Shown here piece by piece: positions 37,501-49,500 of a DNA stretch of 64,000 nucleotides (positions within the stretch are counted from its first letter, which is position 1; each line of letters starts with the position of its first letter). The notes below the pieces were generated by a model. That model saw only the letters and a program-made list of their open reading frames with translations. It searched no databases and was not told where the DNA came from. A program made the position numbers and the translations under genes. Origin of the DNA: Ctena decussata (Eukaryota > Mollusca > Bivalvia > Lucinida > Lucinidae); NCBI GenBank assembly GCA_963989385.1, contig OZ022500.1, forward strand, positions 17,250,460 through 17,314,459, given 5' to 3'.

Positions 37501-40500
37501 CTTTGCATCTAAATACTTTGGATTTGTCGACGTTTATTTCGATTAAATGAGTTCGGACTTAAGATTTAGATACTTTGAGCACTCTGCTATTTATGGCTAA
37601 ACGGTTTGACAAAAAGGAAACAGAACAGTGTAGGTCTCGAGGTGCGCAGGCGTCTGGGCGTTGGCGGAGTAGGGGTGGGGTGTAGATCTGTATGATGCAT
37701 TATAGGCCTCATTCTTTCCATGTTATTAATAGCATGACCAATACTGAGGAACGCTGTGGGAAATTCAACATTATCATAAAATACACTAGCTTTCGTAGAA
37801 ATTATTGAATCTAATTTGTAGAGAGATTTGTTTCATTTGATGCGAACTCAGCCATAGTATCCGCTCAGTCAATTAGTGCGCGCGTGCCAACTTGTCATTG
37901 TGACGTCACTGAACTGACAGTTTAGTTCAACATTACGCAAAACTATATTTTCTCTTCAACACGACACAGGTGTTTCTATTTTCCTCGGGAAATGGTCCAA
38001 ATCGAGTGCATTGTTGACCCGTGTGGACTGAGATCAAGCTGCTCATTACACTGGCTTATTCAATGATTGAAAAGATTTTAGGTAATGCAATAAAATGCTA
38101 CCCGACAGTAGCATACAAGCGTGGAGGGGAGGGGGGGGGGGACAATTAGAATATCTTAGAAAAAAAAACAACAACAGAAAACAAAACAGAAAAACGCTGA
38201 CTGAACATTGTATAAAAGATTGTACTCCAGCCTTACTTCATAAAGAAGAGGGAACCAATCCTCTGGAATAATGAGACCCAAGAAACGTATGCATTCGTCC
38301 ATGTGACATTATGTAGCTTTCCCATTTTAAATCCCCAACTTTTGCTCGCGAAAGCTCGAAAATATGCAGATTACCAAATTTGTTGAGTGTCACGTTTATA
38401 TTACATGCATCTTGCATCTAAGACTATTTTACATGTGTCAATAAATTTAAGGCACATACAGAGAGTTTAAGAGATTCAGACTAACTTTTCACCTTTTATT
38501 TATTTATTAATTTTTTTCAATTCTCTATCATGCTCGGTCAAGCTCGGAGATTATGTAAATTAAAAAAGAAACTGTTGAGTCAAATCATACACATGAGCAT
38601 GCATTCAAGAGCATTTATACATGCTTAAATTTACACGTGTACCAGAGATTGATCAAGAAATTTACGTTGAGTGTGTGCCATGTTAAAATCAGATCAGTCA
38701 GTTTTGCAGTGGGTTCCGAAGTGGGTGGGGTAATTACCATTCAAAACCTGCTTTTCCATATAACAGCTTATTTTTGTCATATTTTTCTGTATGCATGTTA
38801 AGAATATACATGTATCATTAGTATCTAGTCAAGAAAATAGACTTTGGAAATGATTTTATCATAAACATGAAAGAATCATATTGTAGTTTACCAACACAGA
38901 GAGCCATTGTTTCTACATGGGGTGGCTTAGAATCTGCTTCGATTAGCCTAAGATCCAATAAGTTGTTTATGAAGTACTCTTTGATTATGAAAAGGCTATA
39001 TAATTTTAGAGTAACATGGCTGTTTTCAGTTTTACATTAAAATTCTTTCATCGGACTAGATAGATAACTCAAATGCAATATTCTTCTATTAATTTCAACA
39101 CAGCCAAAAATTAAAGGGGGTAGGCTTAAAATTTTCAAGTTTTCTTTCTTATTTGCACACTAACCTATATTTTTCTACTAATTTTCCTGAAGATAATTGT
39201 CTGAACGATAAACTATCAAAGTTTAAGAAAAAGTTAGAATCTACTTCTGTTATTTTTCACCACTTTGGTGCAGCATTACAAAATATTAAAAAAATTGCAT
39301 TCTTTTGTGGGTAGGGATAAATTTTGTCATTTTCTGCCAAGGCATTTACAGTTTTAATATAAAATCTTCAATAACTTGTTTTAATGATAAACTTTGTGTC
39401 AGGTATAGTCAAAGTTTAAACAAAATGTCTTTATTTATTCAATATTTTGTCTTTTTTTCCACAATTAATCTTATATTCAATTAGAAGAGAAGATATCATA
39501 ATACCAACATATCTCAAGTGCTATTTAATAAAAGAGTGTTTCAGGACATTATTTTTGCTTAATTATCTTTAGACAAGACCCTAGCAATATAATATTATAA
39601 ACAGAAATATTGCGCTAATACCCTCTGTAGCTATTTTTTTTAAAGTGGCCTGGGTTCATTTTTATGGCTTCAGAAATAGGCCAAAGTCATGGGGGTGGGG
39701 TAACACTTCCTTTAAATTTTGGGAGATTAACAAAAGACTGTGCACAAATTATGCTTGAAATCAATATAACATTGTGTGGTCGTCACAGGAAACGCATGCA
39801 ATTATTTATTCAATCAACTGATTCCTCTTCTTAAAAGATTTAAACACATGTTAAATATTTTTATATTATGCTAAAAAATTTCATAATGGCCGGGTACCCT
39901 CACAAGCTTCCATGGCATGTACTGCAAAAAAAATCCACACTAACCTATACTTTATTTTGCATTTTTGGACTACATATTGATGGAAGAATTGAAATAACAC
40001 AAAAGTAAAAAAAGTTTGAATAAATGATTTTCACCAGCGGACATCCTTAAAGGGTAGCTAAGGGTCTTAACTACCTGCATGCGGACAGCAAAGACTCTGA
40101 TCAGACTGGGCGGATGCCCAGGCTGATCTGAGTCTGCGCTGGCCGCACAAACACTTTGTTGGTTTTCGCGTGTTGCGGCTCATATCTATTAATCTTAAAA
40201 AATTAAATTTCAGGTACTGAGGGTCTTGTTCAAGAGAAGCCAAGGTAAAAACCTCTTGCAACTAACCTAAAAAAAAATGAGCCGCGACACGAGAAAACCA
40301 ACAATATGGTTGTGCTCCCAGCGCAGACTCGCATCCGCCCAATTCACGCAGACTCTTTGGTAAGAGCTGAATGGGTAGCTAAAGGTCTAAGCTACCTCCA
40401 TGCGGACAGCGTAGACTCTGATCAAACTGGGCGGATGCCCAGGCTGATCTGAGTCTGCACTTGCCGCACAACCACTTTGTTGGTTTTCTCGTGTCGTGGC

Positions 40501-43500
40501 TTACATGAATTGTCAGTTGTCAGAATGTCAAGCAGTGAATACACTGATCATATGATTGTTTTCAGTAACAGCTGATTTTACTTGTATGAAAAATGCTGGG
40601 TACATGGTTTAGCACAGCAAAAGATTGCTTTAGGGTATATCTAATAAAAGCCCAGTGGGCATCACAATATTTTAGAGACATTCTTCATTATTGTTTTAAG
40701 TATGGAGATGATGCATATACAACAATATACTGCAGAATATGATTGATGGACAAAATACATTGCAGGCTATAAAAGCATGAGCGCAAGTTTAGTGTCTTCT
40801 CTTTGGTATTAGGCTTTAATAATTGTTTTAAACTTGAAAAATCCAAGATTGGCAATTTGGTGAATGACTGTCAGATTTACTATAATGTGCCTAAATTTTG
40901 GAACACCTAAAATAATTAGTTTAAACTTTATTTTATTTGTATAGATATAAATACAAAATACATTTAAACACATTTCTAAACACAATATTCTATACAAATG
41001 GGATTCAGAAGAAAGTCTTTTGACATTTTTCAAATCTGTATCCCAAAAATAATTGCTTTTCCATTTTTGACAAACGGAAAATTAATGATTTTTAGGTGTG
41101 CCAATACTTAACATATTACTGTACATGTAATTCAAACTCTGTTGAGATTCACACAAGTTTGTGAAATGAAATTATACCATGTCACTGTGAGCTATTGGAT
41201 TACACCATCTTTATGAAGTGATTTTCTGTTTCAGTCCAAGAAAGGCACAGTCTCTAAGCTCTATAAAGGTAAGTTTTCATATTTATATTTTAAGACTTTG
41301 ATTTAGGCAATTTAGTGAACAATTGAAAGCACTCAAATATTTTTAGGCGTTTAGTGAACAATTGAAAGCACACATTTGAGCTTCCATGGGAAGATGTAAT
41401 GGTTGGTTGGTTGTTTTTTTTGGGGGGTTAACGGCCCTTTGAGACAGTATTTCAGACTATATCAGACCGTCTTCCAGAGAGCAGGAGATAGAAAAGAGAA
41501 ATGATAGACGAGAGAAAAAATATTCATACCACCCCCTTCCTGCACCTACTGCAAGCACTGTAGGCCCTTGCCCTACTTTCATCCAAATAAGTAGGATGCC
41601 CCAGCACTGGAAGTTATAACCAGCACCATCACCTGACCACCACCCCCTGGGAAAATGTAAAAAGGTCAGATTAATTTAATTTCGATATAATCAGAAGTAC
41701 TTCTTGTAGACATTAAACTTTTTTCATTTCACCTTGATAGCCTTTGCATTTAAGCTAAGCTAGAATGTTTAAGGTTTGAAATGTAAGTTGAGATAGTGAG
41801 ATTAAATCAGTCATATCTATTTTATGATATTATTTAAAGGAAATAATGGAGGGAGATATTTGGGAATGTTTCTGGCAAAAAGCAGCACATATTGCTTTTG
41901 ATGGAATAAAAAAGCCGTAACTTTTAATGATTGCAAGTGCAGACATAGTTAATAAAACGCTAAACTCTCTCCTAGCTACAATTCTGATGAATGTTTTGAA
42001 AAGAGATAACTTGTTTTCATGGTTTAATCATCAGTGATTGTAACTGTTACTTATGAAGAACCCTGTATGATATAGTGCTTAGACAGCTTGAAGTTAATAG
42101 AAGCTTTTTGGTTTCTGATTCTATAAGGTGCTAGTTAATCAGGTCCTTTAGCCTAGGAACTTCTGCAATGAGTTGTTAGTAGCTAAATGAATGAATGGAT
42201 TTGAAACATTCTGTGAATGGAAAAATTGACTTGTCTGAATCTGAAGAGGCAAAAATTCTTAAGATTACAGTTGAGGTTGTTAATATGGTATTGTCCATTA
42301 CAGGAGAGTGGCATTTCGTCTTTGCTGAAGCTTAAAAGGACATTCAGTAGTGCTTTTGCTAAAGACTCCAACGCTGATGTAATCAGTGACAAGAAGACAG
42401 AACTTATGTCTAAACGTAAGTAGTATTGCGATTTGCATTGATATTGTCAGTGACAAGAAGAAGACAAGAAGACAGAACTTATTTCTAAACATAGGTAGTA
42501 TTGCAATTTGTATACAAGAAGAACAAACTTACGTCTAAACATAGGTAGTATTGTGATTTGTATTAAATATAGATTTAAAAACAACCTGAGTATTTGCATA
42601 CCAAAGTATCTTAAGGTTTTTACCATATTAATCCTACTAAATGCCCCTGCTTTTATAAAAAACCCTGCCTGTTTAACGAAAATAATTTTCTGTATGAGCT
42701 TGCATGAATTACTGTTCGCTTCTCTGGGTGAGGTTGCTCATTGACATAAGAATTTGCTCTTGGAGGAGCAAATTCTTTCCTTCAAGAGTTGACACCTACT
42801 GAGAAGGGAGGCAAAAGTAGTAGAGTTGCTTCCCCTGAAACTATCTTTTCACCTTAATACTGTTTATGAGAAATATTATGGCAGTGACTGATGATCGTAC
42901 TTCTCCTTATGGGCTAAATGACGCCCCCGTTTCATGAAGTGCAAAGCCTCTCAGGCATTTAATAGGATTAGTAGGGTATTAAGAATTTTAGTAAGAATTC
43001 AAATAAAAACATTAGCATGTTTCTTTAGCTGTTATTTCCCTCATTTCACATACTCTGTATTCTTTATCTGAAGATGTGTGACTACTCATCTGTTTTTCTG
43101 TCATTTTCTGCCAGAGGGAGACTTTTTAAGACTTACTGTTTGATTCCCTGGACGAGGAAACCCTACCAGAAAGGGTCTACTCCTAAAAGTTTTTTTGCTC
43201 CACCATTTAGGAGTGGCTGTAGTGTAGTGGATAACACTCCGGACTACCAATCCAGCGGTCACAAGATTGATCCCCCGCTTCTCCAGTCTTTTGGATGAGA
43301 CTTTAAACCGAGGTCCCGTCTCCATATGACCTCGTTGTTGGTGAGACATTAAACCTGAGTTCATTCACTCACTCAATTGCTCCACCATTTTACAAAGGAG
43401 ACAACATTAGTGACTTCTTGTTTGTTTCCAGGGACTACAAAATCTTTTCAAAACTAGTCAACTATGAGAAGAAAGAACTTGTTCCTTGGGGAGCAAGTTC

Positions 43501-46500
43501 TTTCCTTTAAAAGTTGACACACAATATGAAAGGCTGCAAAATCAAAGCAACAGAGTTTCTTCTTCTGAAAGTATATTTATTTGCCTTAACTCACTAGGCA
43601 TTTCTTCTTTGCAGCTTTGCAATAAAACGTTATATCCAGCAGTCTGCCATTCAACCTTATATGTTAATTGACAATTTTTCATGATGGTGAACAGTCATAG
43701 TTTCCACATAGATGTAATTTAATATGAGCCGCGACGCGACAAAACCAACAATGTGGTTGTGCGCCCAGCGCAGACTCAGATCAGCCTGGGCATCCGCCCA
43801 GTCTGATCAGAGCCTTCGCTGTCCGCATGGAGGTAGCTTAGACTCTTAGCTACCTTTTGAGCACTTCACGAACAGTCTGATAAAACTAGGGGGATGCCCA
43901 GGCTGATCTGAGTCTGCGCACGACCACATTGTTGGTTTTCTCGTGTCGCGGCTCATATATCTTTCTTTTTAGAGAGAAGACTGGATTCTTTTGTGCTACA
44001 CAATAAATCTGATGTGGCAGAACCAGAAAGTGATTTATTCAACAATAATTCACCATGTCATAAAGAAACAATTAACAATGATAGAAATGATTCTTCCATG
44101 GATATTGTCTGTAATGCTGTATTCTGTAGCAGTGATAGTGGGCTTTCTACAGGGAATTTTAGCGAAACTGACAAAAATAACTATTCTCAAAGTGAACATG
44201 ACAAAAATAGGTATTCTCAAAGTAGTCAGGAAACAGTTACTTCCCTTGATAGCTATTCCCTTGAAAAGAATTCAAGTTTAACATTCCATAGTCAGTCACA
44301 TGACAGACAGTTAAACGGAGGCATTGGATCAGGGACTTCCAAGGTGGAAAGTATTCATAGTGATTCTTTAATGTCAGAAAAATACGATAATGACACTCGT
44401 TTGTGCAATAATAGTGAAGCAAATAGATTTAGTGACAAAGGTGGCTCCAATAATGAAACAATTTTGACAGATTATTCCAGCCTTGTAGATAGTGAGAGAG
44501 ACTCTCTTGATAGGAGAAAAGAAAATAATAGTGTACAGAACAGTGTTCACATTCTAAATGAAGAAAGAAGTAGTGATTTTATAAGAAAACATAAAATTCC
44601 AGCATGTGAGGTAGTCTCAGGATTGAAAAAGGAAGATTCTGGTCATAAAACAGCTGGTGAAGAGACTGCAGGTCCAGGAGACTGTGCAGTTATTCTTCAT
44701 GAACTTGTAAGTGATCAATAGAATTTATTATTCAGAGCTCCAGATAAGAGTGGGCTTTGATGATAAATATGGATTTTTAGCTCGCCTGAACGAAAGTTCA
44801 GGAAGAGCTATTGTTGTCACCACGGCGTCCGCGTCCGCGTCAGCGTCAGCGTCCGCGTCGGCGTCCGGATTGGATGTTTTGGTTAAAGTTTTTTAAAGAC
44901 ATATCTCCTTAACCCATGGATGGATTCTTTTGATACTTGCACTGTAGTTAGATATTGGTCTAAGGTTTAACATGGTACCACCCCACCCCACTCCGTGACC
45001 TTGATGTCAAGGTCATGGACTTAGAAAAAAATTTTTTGGACTGGATGTTTTGGTTAAAGTTTTATAAAGCCCAATATCTCCTTAACCCATGGATGGATTC
45101 CTTTGATACTTGCACTAAAGTTAGATATTGGTCTAAAGTTTTCGAAGGTACTACCCCCACCCCCCTCTGTGACCTTGATGTCAAGGTCATGGACTTAGAA
45201 TATTGTCTTGTTATTGATTGGATGTTTTGGTTAAAGTTTTTTAAAGACATATCTCCTGAACCCATAGTTGAATTCTTTTTAGCTCGCCTGAACGAAAGTT
45301 CAGGAAGAGCTATTGTTGTCACCCCGGCGTAGGCGTCAGCGTCCGCGTCAGCGTCAGCGTCGGCGTCCGGATTGGATGTTTTGGTTAAAGTTTTTTAAAG
45401 ACCTATATCTACTTAACCCATGGATGGATTCTTTTGATACTTGCACTGTAGGTAGATATTGGTCCAAAGTTTAACAGGGTACCACCCCCACCCCACTCCA
45501 TGACCTTGATGTCAAGGTCATGGACTTAGAAAATTGGGAGTATTTTTGGACTGGATGTTTTGGTTAAAGTTTTATAAAGCCCAATATCTCCTTAACCCAT
45601 GGATGGATTCCTTTGATACTTGCACTGTAGTTAGATATTGGTCAAAAGTTTTCCAAGGTACTACCCCCACCCCCCTCAGTGACCTTGATGTCAAGGTCAT
45701 GGAGTTAGAAAATTGTCTTTTTATTGATTGGATGTTTTGGTTAAAGTCTTTTATAGACACATTTCTCCTGAACCCAGTGATGAATTCTTTTTATATTTGC
45801 ACTTTAGTTAGATTTTAGTCCAAAGTTTTGCTGAGTACTACCCCAACCCCGCTCAGTGACCTTGATGTCAAGGTCACGGACTTTGGAAATCTGTTCTTTA
45901 TTAAAGTTTTCTAATTGCATACTGATTCATAATGCTTGGCAGAGATTTAGTTTACACTTTTTTGAGTTTTTACAAAACACTATATACTTACCTTACTGGA
46001 TGACCTTGAAGTCAAGGTCATAGACTTAGAATTTTGTCTTAAAGATTTTGGTTAAAGTTTTATATTTATGAAGACATAGTTTCACAGTGCCAAGATGGAC
46101 TCAGTTGATACTAATACTTAGACTGATGTTAGATAATGGTTCAAGGTTTTGTTACATCCGAGCCCCCCCCCCCACCCCCCCCACCCCCCCCCCCCCCCCC
46201 ACCCCTCCCACTCCCGACTTATTTCTTAGATACCTTTTGTTTATAAATGTGTTGTCATTATGGACATGCTTGTCTGAAGTTTTATGCATAGAAGTCCACA
46301 CCTCCAAAGCGACTGTGTGATGGGCAAGCACCTATTCAGGCGAGCTATGCTGTCAGGCGACAGCTCTTGTTTTTTCTCATTTCTCTTCGAAAACATATGT
46401 TGTGGCCACTCAACTGAACCGCCTTGACAAGGCGGTTCAGATGAGGCGTCACAACGTATGTTTTTATGCAGCTTTTATGAGTTATGAGTTATCCATAATT

Positions 46501-49500
46501 ACCACAAAATACTCTCTTTTATCTTGAGCTCTGAAGTTCCAAGACTGTAGGTAAAGGGGAGTATCTTATGATTTTATTCCGATATATTTCTCTCATTTTG
46601 CTATTAGAAATATGTTTTTACATCCCAGTTTTAGTGTGCCTTTGCAAAGCAAAGGAGAGCTTATGCTATACCCTCGGCATCATAGTTCGGTATGTGTTCA
46701 CATCCGTGTCTGTGACCAGTTTAACCTATGTTAACCATATGCATTTAGATCTTTTTCTCAGAACATACATGTATATTAGGACTAGAGTGATGAAACTTGG
46801 TTCGAACTTTTGTCTGCACAAGACCACCGGAATGGCAGCATCTTTTCTGACCTCTACTTACTTGTCATGGTTTACTGACTCTGATAAAATTGAGGTTTTT
46901 AACCTATGTTATTATTATAAACCATTTGGGTTTAGGTCTTTTTCTCACAATGTAGAAGGGCTTGAGTAATGAACTTGGTACACACTTACATCAGCACATG
47001 ATCACCTGAATGCCTGCTCTATTTTTGACCTTGACCAACTTGTCATGGTCTAATGACTTTGAAAAAAGAGTAGGTTAATGTAGGTTAAGCATTTAAGTCA
47101 GTTTCACAGTAGCTGTAAGGGTTTAAGAGTCAGGATCATTATACGCCTGACATTCGAAGTATGTCGAGGGGTATATAGTTTTTGTCTTTCCGTCCGGTTT
47201 AACACGGTTCGTGCAGGATGATTCCAGATCCACCACTTGCAATCGGTAGGGCACCTGACTCATAAGTCAGAGGTCCTGGGTTCGAAACCCGGTCTGGCCA
47301 CATACTTTCATTTCTCCTTCGCTGATTCAAGAAGGGCAGTTGTCAGTTACGGGCGAAAGTATGTGCACTTAGTACTGGTTAACCGCTTAGGAGGTCTAAG
47401 GCTGCCCAGGAACAGTGTGGTTAGGTTAACTGACCGTCCCGACATGACCATAGTTGTTTACCGTGGACGTTAAGCATCAATCAATCAGATCCACCACTGT
47501 AAAAGACGGTGAAGCTGCGGTGACATAGGGTGTAATGCCCCGTTATGTACATGTATTACAAATTCTAAACCGGGGATACACCATGGGCATGTCGGCAATG
47601 TGAGAATGCAATATATTTTTAGGAAAAAAGGTCCCGGATCATCATGGTATACCGGCTCTTCTTCACAGGGCGATACTGGGACCAGCACTGTGACAGTGAG
47701 AACAGGGCTTAAACTGTTCCATTTGTAGAACAATAATGCAAATCATTTTAGGTGTCCCAATTTTTAGAGCTTTTAGGGTATTTCAGTAAGGTCAGGTTTG
47801 TTGCATATTTCCAGGATGAGAAACATGATGTTGACAGAAAGGAACAGAAGGCAGAGTTCTCCATAAAACAGTTACGAGAACACATAACTATCAGACAAGG
47901 TACTGTCTCCCAGAGGTACAGGTTGTGAAACCAAGAGTGTATGTGAATGTGTGTGGGGTTGGGGGAGGGGTGTGGGTGAGGTGATGTTTGAATAAGACAT
48001 CAGTAAGAGAACACAAAACTATCAGCTAAATTGCTGTCCAGATTTTGAAGCTGAGAGTGTGTTTTAGTGGGGGATAGGGGATAGGTCAGGAGGCAGGGGA
48101 GTGGGTGAGTAGATGTCTAGATAACAGTTACAATGAGCTGCCTCTTTATAATTGCCTCATCACTGCAGTTTAGATATTGGACCACATCACACAATTTAAT
48201 GGGGATTGAACAAAATTGTTATTACTTACCCCTTCCCCTTCCCGAGACCAACTCCCCTATATTTAGATGAAGTTCATATTAAGCTGTCATAGATGGATTT
48301 TACCAATATACGAGGGGCGTTCGAAAAGTAATGCAAATGGCCTCATAACTTTGTTTAGGGGAATACTGGGTACAAATGCTATGCATATGCTGAAAACACT
48401 ACGTTTTGTCTTTACAATGATACCAAACGCTGTACAAAGACACCTTTCCATATTGACTTACAACGCATTTTATTAGGCCCCAGTCATACCACTGGGCTAA
48501 TTTTATATGTAAAATCTTTTCAGTGTTGGGCATTCAAGTCAAATATCGTTGCAAATACAAAAACAATCTTTGTCAGTTGCTTGTCCATTGTTGCCTACAA
48601 TATTCATACAAAAGTTAGAAGGGTGGCAACTGCTATCGATTTATTCCTTGCCAAGCAATGCGCAATTCTTATGACGTTATTGAAATGTACGTTAATGTCA
48701 TTTTTAAAAGCTTGTAGAGGCTTCGTTTTTGGCAATAATTTTTAAATTATTGACAGGTTTTCGTTGACCTGTGTAAATGCTCTTGCTGACAAGATTTTGA
48801 ATGCTAATACACTTGTTTTCATTACAAAATCATTTAATTTTTGGTAGAAATGGGGAATTTGCTACTACATAATCCATATTCCCGGGCCAGTATGGAACCC
48901 AGATTAAAAATAATTTCCGCGATATTTACAGGACATAATTGCCTGGGCATTTTTTTAAGTATCAAGAATAAAAACATATCAAAGGCTGCTGATATATAAA
49001 TTACGGCCTACTAAACTAAAATTCTGCAGTGTCTTTAGGGTATACTTCTTTCAAAGAAGTTAAAAATGCGCTCTTTTTAAAAAAAATACACCATGTTTGC
49101 ATACTTTCCTACGCATATCATAGCTTTATGTGTTTTTGCAATCAGAAGTTCTTTTTTTATGTTGGTTACCTAGAAATTAAGTCATTTGCATTACTTTTCG
49201 AACACCCCTCGTATGATACCAATAATGTCAAACACTTTCCTTCACACTGTATACAAGTTACCAAAATTCATTACTAAAGGCTGATTAGAATAGAAACCTT
49301 AGATATTGGCATATACTTTAATGAGAGAGGAGCAAAGAGTGCAGATCAAGATAAGAGTGAGAGTAGTCTGATCAGAATCTGCATATTTTACCACCCTCTA
49401 GCCTTTACTGTTTGGCAAATTTCTAATCACAGGTCAGAGATGAAAAAGTCCATCTAGAAACTGATATGTTGCTGATTAAGGTGTCCAGGTATGCATAGAG

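Larger units (their letters stand above)
32527..40046. mobile_element. 7.5-kb TTAA-flanked element with GGATGTCCGCTGGTGA ends
   Basis: Terminal inverted repeats GGATGTCCGCTGGTGA and TCACCAGCGGACATCC, flanked by TTAA at 32523-32526 and 40047-40050. TTAA targets occur in piggyBac and Kolobok groups; the ends do not start CCC as classic piggyBac does, so the superfamily is open. No long open frame or transposase is visible, so it is non-autonomous or badly decayed. Inside are G- and C-tracts, a hairpin at 36462-36527 (CTGCTGAAAG/CTTTCAGCAG) and GC-rich zones at 35260-35990 and 37160-37300. Confidence 0.85.
32421..40182. mobile_element. family A MITE copy 2, split by a 7.5-kb insertion
   Basis: Left half 32421-32526 (TGAGCCGGGACACGAG) and right half 40051-40182 (ending TTGCGGCTCA) make one family A MITE once the insertion is removed. 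The joint GCGCTTAAAGGGTAGCTA matches GCGCTTAAAAGGTAGCTA in copy 1. Flanked by TA. The right end is 31 nt before PMS2 exon 13. Confidence 0.88.
44733..46533. mobile_element. family B MITE copy 4, split by a HINE
   Basis: Left part CAGAGCTCCAGATAAGAG (44733-44775). The right part, after the HINE, holds the family hairpin (GAACCGCCTTGACAAGGCGG) and ends TTATCTTGAGCTCTG at 46533. It starts 26 nt after the donor of PMS2 exon 16. Confidence 0.8.
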
